DNA of 5,789 nucleotides from Planctomycetaceae bacterium UBA969 (GTDB lineage: Bacteria; Planctomycetota; Planctomycetia; Gemmatales; Gemmataceae). Each line of letters opens with the position of its first letter. The stretch's first letter is position 1. The stretch is from assembly GCA_002303765.1 (NCBI GenBank), contig DBCB01000283.1, positions 1 to 5,789 of the forward strand, written 5' to 3'. The notes under the pieces were generated by a model. That model was given only the letters and a program-made list of their open reading frames with translations. It was not told where the DNA came from and made no database searches. Below are positions 1 to 5,789 of this stretch, piece after piece. The translations under genes and the position numbers were made by a program.

Positions 1-1
1 A

Positions 2-943
2 TTAATAGGTTTGCTTTTGCCTGCAGTGCAAAAAGTAAGGCAAGCAGCAGCCTTGGCCCAATGTAAAAATAATTTAAAGCAGCTTTCTCTAGCTTGCCAT
101 AATTACAGTGATACTCAGGGTAAATTGCCTGCAGCTGTAAAACTTAATGCCGGGGTTAGCCGAACCAATGCCATTGGGCAGTCGTTTGGCCCCAATTGGA
201 CTGTAATGATTCTTCCTTATCTAGAACAAGGCGGGCTTTATAATCAATATGCTGCAAACATAACTGATTATGCAACTAACAGTAATCAAGCTTGGCAGGC
301 GATTGGTGCGACCTCGATCAAGTTGCTTAAGTGCCCAGCGGATATGGGCCATGAGATTCCTTACAACATTAACGGAGTGAATTTTGCCCGGGGAAATTAT
401 GCGTGTAATGCGGGTGGAATTCACGGGCCTGGTACTGGTTGGACTAGTACAGAAAATGGGGCTCAACCTACCAATGGCAATGGTTGGGCTGGGCTTCCCA
501 CCGACCTTACCGGGGGCGGGGTCATGTGTATTAATTTTGGTTCCAAGCTAACTGGCATTGCTGATGGAACTTCCAACACGATTATGATCAATGAAGTCCG
601 GGTGGGCTCGCATCTTGCTCCAACGGATCCAAGGGGAACTTGGGCTTTGGGATTTCCTGGGGCCAGTGCTACTGCTGGGCACTTCTCTTGGGATTGCATG
701 CTACCCAACAATAAAGATGACCTTGCAGATGATTGCGAAGGCTGTATTAATGATCCAGCAGGTGGCATGGGAGCTTGGCCTGGATGCCCCTATCAACAAG
801 GTCAGGCCCGAGGCCGGCATTCAGGTGGGATAGCGGCAGCCCTATGCGATGGTAGTGTTCGGTTTATTACCAATGCAGTTACTCAAAAAGCTTGGTGGCT
901 TCTTAATGCTAGCGGAGATGGGAATCCCAATGAACCTGATTAA
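2..943 (+). CDS. DUF1559 pseudopilin-like protein, 5'-truncated
   Basis: The gene enters from the left edge in frame 2 and 313 residues are visible. The first visible residues, LIGLLLPAVQKVRQAAA, are the end of the type IV prepilin-like N-terminal helix of planctomycete DUF1559 proteins (SBP_bac_10 family), so the methylation motif and true start lie upstream. The TTG at base 11 is an internal Leu codon, not a start. Next come the family landmarks CKNNLKQLSLACHNY and LPYLEQGGLYNQY, then GTSNTIMINE. Near the C terminus is the H-X9-DG motif (His273 to Asp283-Gly284 of the visible part, bases 818-853), the prepilin-processing-associated signature. The family is exported and probably surface-associated; its molecular role is unknown. 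Cys-rich stretch at about residues 230-263 (CEGC, later PGC) may form disulfides. The 3' end overlaps the next gene by 14 bases, suggesting an operon. Family assignment is firm; function is not. Confidence 0.95.
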   Translation, partial: LIGLLLPAVQKVRQAAALAQCKNNLKQLSLACHNYSDTQGKLPAAVKLNAGVSRTNAIGQSFGPNWTVMILPYLEQGGLYNQYAANITDYATNSNQAWQAIGATSIKLLKCPADMGHEIPYNINGVNFARGNYACNAGGIHGPGTGWTSTENGAQPTNGNGWAGLPTDLTGGGVMCINFGSKLTGIADGTSNTIMINEVRVGSHLAPTDPRGTWALGFPGASATAGHFSWDCMLPNNKDDLADDCEGCINDPAGGMGAWPGCPYQQGQARGRHSGGIAAALCDGSVRFITNAVTQKAWWLLNASGDGNPNEPD

Positions 944-1298
944 TTATGCACGCAGAACAGTTTTTCTTTCTTTAGTTTTGCTTTTTTTTATAGGTTGTGG
1001 TGGACCTAAAATTGTCATAGTCAAAGGTAACCTTCAAAAAAAGGGGCAACCTCTGGTTGCTAACTCTACGACCATTGTTACTTTGCAGTTCATTCCCAAG
1101 GATGGGGGAAACACATTTTCAGGAAAAATAAAGAGAGATGATGGTTCTTACGAAGCAAACCTTCCACCCGGGGTTTATAATGTTATCTTCATTATGCACG
1201 ATACCAGTTTAAAATTGCCCATACCTAAACCAGTAACACTTCGATCTAATCTTGATATCCAGACTAACCAAACTTTGGATTTGGAGATAGATTCTTGA
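930..1298 (+). CDS. Small lipoprotein, carboxypeptidase-regulatory-like beta-sandwich fold
   Basis: This encodes 122 residues. The N terminus is a classic lipoprotein signal: YARR, a hydrophobic run (VFLSLVLLFF), then the lipobox FIGC with the lipidation Cys at residue 23, leaving a mature chain of about 100 residues. The mature part has the pattern of small planctomycete lipoproteins with a transthyretin/carboxypeptidase-regulatory-like domain: KGNLQKKGQPL, a strand with VTLQFIPKDGG, then DDGSYEANLPPGVYNVIF. The frame is open further upstream (ATG at 849 and 918), but ATG 930 is preferred because it puts the charged residues and lipobox at normal signal-peptide distances. Possible Shine-Dalgarno bases are GGAG at 914-917 (12-base spacing) or GGGA at 920-923 (6-base spacing). 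It starts inside the end of the DUF1559 gene and its TGA overlaps the next ATG. DUF1559 genes followed by such lipoproteins are a familiar planctomycete pairing. No enzyme motif is visible; likely a structural or binding partner at the membrane. Confidence 0.85.
   Translation: MNLINYARRTVFLSLVLLFFIGCGGPKIVIVKGNLQKKGQPLVANSTTIVTLQFIPKDGGNTFSGKIKRDDGSYEANLPPGVYNVIFIMHDTSLKLPIPKPVTLRSNLDIQTNQTLDLEIDS
1283..1286 (+). promoter_or_regulatory. Ribosome-binding site of the HzsA-related gene
   Basis: GGAG lies 11 bases before ATG 1298, inside the last codons of the lipoprotein gene. It supports ATG 1298 over the in-frame TTG at 1295. Stop and start are fused as TGATG, so ribosomes ending the lipoprotein could reinitiate directly here. 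Confidence 0.5.
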
Positions 1299-3151
1299 TG
1301 CCTAGGCGAGTCGCGGGTTTTTTCCTTCTTTTGGCGTTAGCATCTGGCATGTATTGGTTGCTTATCCCGAAGCAAATTCTTTTACTTGAAAACATTGAGT
1401 TAAAAAATTACCTTAAATGTACTTTGCCTTTCCCTGTTGTTTTTACATCCCGCAGCAACCTTACCGCTTTTGATGCAATGCCCCCAGAAGCACCCGGATT
1501 AATTTTCCCTGGCGAGGGGATGTTTCAATCTATCGGGAGATTGCGTATGTTGACCCCGGGAGGAAAGGTTTTGGAGCTGACTTGGAACAGGAAACTCCCG
1601 GATGGTGGTACCCTTATCGATGTGCTTTCTCCCTCGATTAGTCCGGATGGAACCAGAGTTCTTTTTGCGGGTAGAAAAGCTTTGTCAGATCATGGGCGTT
1701 TTCGCATTTACGAAATCAATCTGAGTGATTTTTCTCTGCGCCCTCTCACTGGGCATGATGCAGACCCAGGATGTGTTCGCCTTCCTCCCATGCGCTTTGA
1801 TGAGCAAGGGATTCTTCTTCCCGATGCTCTGCGATTAAAAATTGATTTTGATGACATTGATCCCATAGAGTTGGCAGATGAAAATCAGACGTTTGTTTTT
1901 TCCTCTTCTAGGGAACCAGATCTTGGGCAGGATCACTCCCGCAGATCCTTGCAGATCTGGCGTTGGGAGAAAAACGCTTCTGCCCCCCTTCCCATGAGTG
2001 CAAACCGCAATGCTGATCGCTATCCTTGGCAACTTTCCAGTAACCTTATTGCTTTTTCAATGTGGAGCAGGAATCGGGAAGTGGTTTCCAGCGAGCGAAA
2101 TAATATCCATTATCATTCTTCAACTGCAAGTTCGATTTCAGAACCAACCAATCAATGGATGACGATGTTTCTTCATCCCCAAGGTGAGCAGTTTGGATTA
2201 CTAGCAAAGGCACCTTTTTCTATGGTTCGAACCCGGGCGCTCGAGGATGGCAGATTGGTGTTTATGGCATCGTCTAAGGAAACGCCTAGTTTTACTCGGG
2301 TCGGTATTTGCCTTGCTGGTTGGGTTGGGGATTCCCCTAGTGCACGCCCTATAAATGTTCCTCGGGTTTCTTCCGATACCACCGCAATTTTTTTCCCTGA
2401 CCATGACCAGCATGGAAACTCACTTTGTTTTGCAACCCCTACACCTTTCCCCGATAATCAAATACTTCTTGCAATGTCTAACCAAGAATCTGCAGGTTCA
2501 ATTGGCCTAGCGTTGGCGGGCGCCAAGGATATAGATAAAGATATTCCTCAAATTATCTTTGATGATCCTGAGTTTGTCGATGCGGAACCGGTGGTTGTGT
2601 TGCCTCGTAAGATTAAGCCTACGGGGAAGACTAGCAAGGTCGAAAAAACGGAGTTCCTTGGAGGTCAGAAAGAGGGTTTGGTTTTGGCAACTGCTTTGAA
2701 TTATTCAGCAATGGCTGCTTTGCCAGGCCAGATTACCGATTCAAGCGTAGGCCCGATTTTCAACCCGCCGCCCCAACGGTTGATTCAGGAACTTAGAGTA
2801 TTTGCTTCTGAACGCGATCGCTTTGATCATCCGGAAATTCCCCGGGTGCAAGGAAAGTTGCACCTACTTTCCACCTTTAAAGTCAAAGGCGAAACAGCGA
2901 GTGGCTTGGTTTCATCTGGGCAACCCACTGTTTTAGCAGGGTTTGATGCCCAAGGTAAAGTTGCACAATGGAATTCCGAAGCAAAGGATTCTGAAGGTCG
3001 CCAAAATCGTACCTTGGGTTTTGCAGGTGATCATTACAGTTTGATTGGCCCAGGCAAAAAGCATTTTTGCGTAGGTTGCCATCCGGGGCATAGCGGACTT
3101 ACCCCGGGCGAGCACAAACACCACGAAATTTGGAATTACAAGTTCAAATAA
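1298..3151 (+). CDS. HzsA-related beta-propeller protein with C-terminal c-type heme motif
   Basis: This encodes 617 residues. Residues 5-23 are a hydrophobic signal peptide or membrane anchor after MPRR, so the rest should be periplasmic or surface-exposed. The middle part has TolB/WD40-like blade motifs: SPSISPDGTRVLFAGRK (111-127), FRIYEINLSDFSLRPLTG (135-152), DDIDPIELADENQTFVFSSS (185-204) and SANRNADRYPWQLSSNLIAF (234-253), with EDGRLVFMAS at 316-325. This layout and wording match proteins named for the middle domain of hydrazine synthase alpha subunit, which are widespread in planctomycetes that do not perform anammox. The C-terminal part (about 485-617) carries CVGCH at 591-595 (bases 3068-3082), a standard covalent heme c site, followed by PGHSG and HKHH (606-609), which could supply a distal ligand. 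Only one CxxCH is present, whereas true HzsA binds two hemes, and no HzsB/C is nearby, so hydrazine synthesis is not implied. Redox or binding role at the cell surface is an inference. It is the third gene of a tightly overlapping set. Confidence 0.75.
   Translation: MPRRVAGFFLLLALASGMYWLLIPKQILLLENIELKNYLKCTLPFPVVFTSRSNLTAFDAMPPEAPGLIFPGEGMFQSIGRLRMLTPGGKVLELTWNRKLPDGGTLIDVLSPSISPDGTRVLFAGRKALSDHGRFRIYEINLSDFSLRPLTGHDADPGCVRLPPMRFDEQGILLPDALRLKIDFDDIDPIELADENQTFVFSSSREPDLGQDHSRRSLQIWRWEKNASAPLPMSANRNADRYPWQLSSNLIAFSMWSRNREVVSSERNNIHYHSSTASSISEPTNQWMTMFLHPQGEQFGLLAKAPFSMVRTRALEDGRLVFMASSKETPSFTRVGICLAGWVGDSPSARPINVPRVSSDTTAIFFPDHDQHGNSLCFATPTPFPDNQILLAMSNQESAGSIGLALAGAKDIDKDIPQIIFDDPEFVDAEPVVVLPRKIKPTGKTSKVEKTEFLGGQKEGLVLATALNYSAMAALPGQITDSSVGPIFNPPPQRLIQELRVFASERDRFDHPEIPRVQGKLHLLSTFKVKGETASGLVSSGQPTVLAGFDAQGKVAQWNSEAKDSEGRQNRTLGFAGDHYSLIGPGKKHFCVGCHPGHSGLTPGEHKHHEIWNYKFK
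3068..3082 (+). other. CxxCH heme c attachment motif (CVGCH)
   Basis: The five codons TGC GTA GGT TGC CAT encode Cys591-Val-Gly-Cys594-His595 of the HzsA-related protein. With the export signal at the N terminus, this satisfies the requirements for covalent heme c attachment outside the cytoplasm. It sits 22 residues from the C terminus, in a tail containing further His residues (598, 606, 608, 609). Confidence 0.75.
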
Positions 3152-3182
3152 ACCTTACTTGATCAGAACCTCATCAAGGTTT
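3150..3182. terminator. Imperfect inverted repeat at the convergent gene junction, possible bidirectional terminator
   Basis: The 7-base arms AAACCTT (3150-3156) and AAGGTTT (3176-3182) are exact reverse complements, and TGAT (3160-3163) can pair with ATCA (3173-3176) inside them, leaving a small bulge. The stem would span the stop codons of both convergent genes. It is A/T-rich and has no strong U tract, so it is a weak candidate. It is reported because there is nothing else between the two transcription units. Confidence 0.25.
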
Positions 3183-4258
3183 GCAGGTCTAGTGCCAAAC
3201 TTCTTCACAAACTCTTCCTGACTAGGAATCAGCCTAACCTTGATCTTGTTTTCATGGTTGACCAAAATATCGGTAAGCTTGTGATCAATGAACGGGTTTT
3301 TGAATCGTTCAATCACTTGCCCTGCAAAGCCCTTAGGGTCATCGCATCGGCCTTCAAGAATAGGTACGATCTCGGTGTATAATAGTTTTTCAAGCCATGC
3401 CCCCAACTCTTTATCATTTACCGAATCACGCACAATCGTATAACCCTTGGCCATCGCTTTGTGCACCATTCCCGAATGTCCGCCATTGAGGATCCGCACC
3501 TTTCTTAAAAAGAAAGGCAGAACATCATTGGTCCAGATAACTGCGGGATGATCGATCCAACGCTTAACGCCCGGCACTTCCTGAATTGCAAAAAGAGCAT
3601 AGGGTTCGCAAACCGCAAGCATCGGATCTTGTGCAAGTAATGGGTGCTGGTCTGGTGTGCCTGTAACTATGCGATCCACAAGGGTGTTGTGCCAAGAGCA
3701 GGTTTTCTCCATCCAAGCGATGAAAGCAGCATCAAGTTTCCATTCGTGTGCGATTTTGACAAGAATGCTTCGAAGGAGTTCAGCGTTATTTTCGCGCAGT
3801 TCGCAAGGAATGATCATCAGGCCGGGTTGCCCTGCCTTGAATCGTTCTCTTAGTACTGCGAGTAGCTTTGCAGGAAAAGATTTAGGTGGTGCGCAATTTG
3901 CAGTATCGGCAGCGTTGAGGTCGTAACCGGATTCGGTGGTATTGGACAGAATAGTTTTCAAATGTGGACTACGGGCGAGTTCAAGGACTTGGTCCCATTG
4001 AGTGTTTGCAGCAAGGGCTCGGGAAACACTTTCGCAAGTTTCAACCCGATCAACCACTTTGCCGTTTTCCAATCCGCGCAACACCACATGGTATTTGCCA
4101 CCTAGCTTGGCAAGTTCGTTGGCACGCTCGCCCCCGGTGGATTGTACGATTACGATTTTGCCTATGTTCTGGCCTTGTTGGTTAGCATGGTGTACGAAAA
4201 GGTCTGCGAAAGCCCTTAGGAATTTGCCGGACCCGAACTGCAATACGGTTTCATTCAT
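3155..4258 (-). CDS. uxaB: Tagaturonate reductase-like protein (mannitol dehydrogenase family)
   Basis: This encodes 367 residues, apparently complete. The family uses NADH to interconvert D-tagaturonate and D-altronate, a cytoplasmic step in galacturonate (pectin) breakdown. The start ATG is followed by the Rossmann-type dinucleotide motif in LQFGSGKFLRAF (residues 6-17), matching the IQFGEGNFLRAF region of UxaB. Further matches are the ENGKVVDRVETCESVSRAL block, the SNTTESGYD segment, IIPCELRENN, and NTLVDRIVTGTP. The catalytic signature K-x4-N-x2-H of polyol-specific long-chain dehydrogenases is intact in KVRILNGGH (Lys253, Asn258, His261). The protein is about 115 residues shorter than E. 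coli UxaB (483), but both domains are represented, so it looks like a compact subfamily member, not a fragment. It lies 13 bases downstream of ileS with an AAAGGA ribosome-binding site, so they are probably co-transcribed. No other uronate gene is visible, so the exact substrate (tagaturonate, fructuronate or a polyol) is uncertain. Confidence 0.85.
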   Translation of the reverse strand: MNETVLQFGSGKFLRAFADLFVHHANQQGQNIGKIVIVQSTGGERANELAKLGGKYHVVLRGLENGKVVDRVETCESVSRALAANTQWDQVLELARSPHLKTILSNTTESGYDLNAADTANCAPPKSFPAKLLAVLRERFKAGQPGLMIIPCELRENNAELLRSILVKIAHEWKLDAAFIAWMEKTCSWHNTLVDRIVTGTPDQHPLLAQDPMLAVCEPYALFAIQEVPGVKRWIDHPAVIWTNDVLPFFLRKVRILNGGHSGMVHKAMAKGYTIVRDSVNDKELGAWLEKLLYTEIVPILEGRCDDPKGFAGQVIERFKNPFIDHKLTDILVNHENKIKVRLIPSQEEFVKKFGTRPANLDEVLIK

Positions 4259-4267
4259 TGCGATTTT

Positions 4268-4273
4268 TCCTTT
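4268..4273 (-). promoter_or_regulatory. Ribosome-binding site of the tagaturonate reductase-like gene
   Basis: Read on the minus strand, AAAGGA lies 9 bases before the ATG at 4258 and overlaps the ileS stop codon TAA (4274-4272). It fixes the start at 4258 and suggests that translation of the two genes is linked. Confidence 0.6.
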
Positions 4274-5789
4274 AAGCTTTTTTCAAAGTAATAGTAAGTT
4301 CGTGAGTCTCAATTTTCACTTGCGCAACCTGAGCATCTGTAGGTGCAGTAGCACTGTAATTAAGCACCAAGGTTTCGCTGGCAATGTAATCACGATGCCC
4401 TGCGATGGATTTACCAAGTAATTCTGAAGGGGTTTCCAGATGAAGGATGATGCGATCTTCCATCTCAAGGCCTGATTTTTTACGCAGATCCTGTACTTGC
4501 CTGATGATATCGCGGGCCATCCCTTCCAAGGCTAGTACTTCGGTGATCCGGGTATCGAGGGCAACCTGAGTGTCGCGGTCTGCAACACCCGTCCAACCTT
4601 CCTGAGCCTTTAAGCTGATGAATAAATCCGCTGGTTCGAGGTCGAATGTTTCGGCCCCGTGTACCAGTTGGAAAGGAGCACCAGCCTGAGAATGCTTTAA
4701 AAGTTCTAGAGGATCTGCTTTAAGGATTGCTTGCTGCACATCTTTCAAGCGTTGGCCAAACCTCGGCCCAAGATTCTTCGCATTGGCTTTAATCTCTGGT
4801 ACCAGAAGTGGCCCTGCGCTTGCATCGTGCAAGCTTGCTTTCTTTAAATTAAGCTCTTCGCAAAGCTGGTCTGCAAAGCGGAGAATCGCTCTGCGATCCG
4901 CATCATTACCAGGCAATACCCGCAACTCTGCGAGTGGTTGCCTAACCTTGATCTTCACGGTGTTGCGTGATGCAGAGCCTAAGGTAACCAGATGAAGCAG
5001 AGCTTCCATGTCTTCTGAAAGAATTTCGTCGATCATTTTTGCATCGGGGGCTGGGTAATCTTCCAAATGGATGGAATGATCTCCTGCATCCACCAAGTTG
5101 CGATAAATCTTCTCAGCAAGGAATGGCATGATGGGTGCCAGTAGCTTGGTGAAGGTTAGCAGTACCTGATGCAGGGTTTGGTAAGCAGCAAGTTTATCGG
5201 TCCCCTGCTCGGCTTTCCAGAAACGCCTTCGATTTCTACGCACATACCAGTTACTCACTTTGTCATCGATGAAGCGTTCTGCTTCGAGGCAAAGAGCAGC
5301 GAGATCATGGTTTTCGAAGGATTTGCGAGCAAACGCAATCAGCTTTTGTAAGTCTGAAAGAATCCAGCGATCGATATCGGGTCGGTCTTTCAAAGGAACC
5401 TGGGGTGCATTGGGGTCGAACTTATCCAACCTTGCATAGTTGCAGAAAAACGCATAGGTGTTCCACAACTTCAGAACAAATCGGGCTCTCACTTCATCAG
5501 CGGTTACAGGCCCAAAGTTGATGTTCGTAGCAGGGTTTGTTCTGCAGAAAATCCAACGAATGAGGTCTGCGCCCATTGGGGGATGCTTTTCTAACACTCC
5601 CTTGGAGTTCTTGATTTCGTACCCATCGTTGGCAGCTCCCTCGAAAGGAATACTGTTGCCTTTGGATTTGTGCATCTCTTCGCCATTCTGATCGCGCACC
5701 AGTGCATGGCCCAGCAGCACATTAAAGGGTAGGCGATTGCTCATCATGGTGCTCATCGAAAGGATGGCATAGAACCAGTTGCGGAACTG
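4272..5789 (-). CDS. ileS: Isoleucyl-tRNA synthetase, C-terminal half (5'-truncated by window edge)
   Basis: This cytoplasmic class Ia enzyme charges tRNA-Ile with isoleucine. The frame stays open to the right edge (QFRNWFYAILS precedes the ATG at 5756), so that ATG is internal and the HIGH motif, editing domain and true start lie outside. The visible 505 residues hold, in order: the end of the Rossmann catalytic domain; the KMSKS-loop equivalent EMHKS followed by KGN (bases 5664-5678, visible residues 38-42); a longer than usual linker to MGADLIRW; a class Ia anticodon-binding helical domain from about residue 138 (DIDRWILSDL, then DDKVSNWYVRRNRRRFW); and a C-terminal DUF5915-like region with IKVRQPLAELRVLP and RQVQDLRKKSGLEMEDRI. 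The C terminus lacks the Cys-zinc finger of the E. coli-type enzyme, which points to the longer eukaryote-like (IleS2-type) form. The identity is firm; the IleS2 class is inferred because the N-terminal half is not in view. Confidence 0.96.
   Translation of the reverse strand, partial: QFRNWFYAILSMSTMMSNRLPFNVLLGHALVRDQNGEEMHKSKGNSIPFEGAANDGYEIKNSKGVLEKHPPMGADLIRWIFCRTNPATNINFGPVTADEVRARFVLKLWNTYAFFCNYARLDKFDPNAPQVPLKDRPDIDRWILSDLQKLIAFARKSFENHDLAALCLEAERFIDDKVSNWYVRRNRRRFWKAEQGTDKLAAYQTLHQVLLTFTKLLAPIMPFLAEKIYRNLVDAGDHSIHLEDYPAPDAKMIDEILSEDMEALLHLVTLGSASRNTVKIKVRQPLAELRVLPGNDADRRAILRFADQLCEELNLKKASLHDASAGPLLVPEIKANAKNLGPRFGQRLKDVQQAILKADPLELLKHSQAGAPFQLVHGAETFDLEPADLFISLKAQEGWTGVADRDTQVALDTRITEVLALEGMARDIIRQVQDLRKKSGLEMEDRIILHLETPSELLGKSIAGHRDYIASETLVLNYSATAPTDAQVAQVKIETHELTITLKKA

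Noticed and set aside
11..13. TTG as start of the DUF1559 gene
   Set aside because: The frame is open to base 2 and encodes LIG before it, the usual continuation of the prepilin-like helix; the gene starts upstream of the window.
734..745. CEGC in the DUF1559 protein as a heme site
   Set aside because: The residue after the second Cys is Ile, not His, so it is not CxxCH.
463..768. Minus-strand open frame inside the DUF1559 gene
   Set aside because: It is fully antisense to a conserved gene and its translation shows no domain or export signal.
849..929. Upstream in-frame extension of the lipoprotein gene (ATG 849 or 918)
   Set aside because: It would put over 20 extra residues before the signal peptide (for 849) and it overlaps the conserved end of the DUF1559 gene; ATG 930 gives a normal lipoprotein signal.
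1941..1959. GCAGATC direct repeat and overlapping CAGATC/GATCTG hairpin
   Set aside because: Two short copies inside the HzsA-related coding region with no wider array; compatible with chance.
2814..2821. GCGATCGC, the cyanobacterial HIP1 octamer
   Set aside because: Only a single copy was noticed, inside a planctomycete-type gene; no iteration.
3054..3070. Perfect inverted repeat GCAAAAA/TTTTTGC with 3-base loop
   Set aside because: The stem is nearly all A-T and lies inside coding sequence just before the heme motif, encoding conserved-looking residues; poor as a terminator and plausible by chance.
4002..4421. Plus-strand open frame across the uxaB-ileS junction
   Set aside because: It is antisense to two well-supported genes, has no recognisable family features, and is a shadow of their codon pattern.
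4818..4834. Hairpin GCTTGCA/TGCAAGC followed by a T-rich run on the plus strand
   Set aside because: It looks like a terminator, but it is inside ileS and on the antisense strand, with no plus-strand gene to end.

Overview
The window reads as chromosomal DNA of a planctomycete. The first gene encodes a DUF1559 pseudopilin-like protein (leader remnant LIGLLLPAVQKVR and a C-terminal H-X9-DG motif), a family greatly expanded in Planctomycetota. A small carboxypeptidase-regulatory-like lipoprotein and a large protein resembling the hydrazine synthase alpha subunit (HzsA-related) follow, both also typical of that phylum. The first 60 bases are about 47% G+C by count, low for Gemmata-like cultured genomes, so an uncultured relative is plausible; this is inference.

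Left half (1-3151, plus strand): three genes packed without gaps. The DUF1559 gene is cut by the window's left edge. The lipoprotein gene starts inside its last codons (14-base overlap). The HzsA-related gene starts at a TGATG junction (1-base overlap). All three products carry, or should carry, N-terminal export or membrane signals, so they probably act at or outside the cytoplasmic membrane. The last one ends in a single CxxCH c-type heme site followed by a His-rich tail. Overlaps suggest translational coupling and a shared task, but the task is not revealed by sequence alone.

Right half (3155-5789, minus strand): a separate pair, transcribed toward the first group. It is read from the right edge: the C-terminal 505 residues of isoleucyl-tRNA synthetase (ileS, cut by the window edge), then 13 bases later a complete, compact tagaturonate reductase-like gene (uxaB-like, mannitol dehydrogenase family). 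The ribosome-binding site of the second gene overlaps the stop codon of the first.

The two groups converge with only 3 bases between stop codons (3152-3154). An imperfect inverted repeat at the junction is the only terminator candidate. There is no RNA gene, CRISPR array, insertion sequence or non-coding stretch over 300 bases; practically the whole window is coding. I see no clear new defence or mobile system. The most interesting item is the pseudopilin / lipoprotein / HzsA-related cytochrome cassette.
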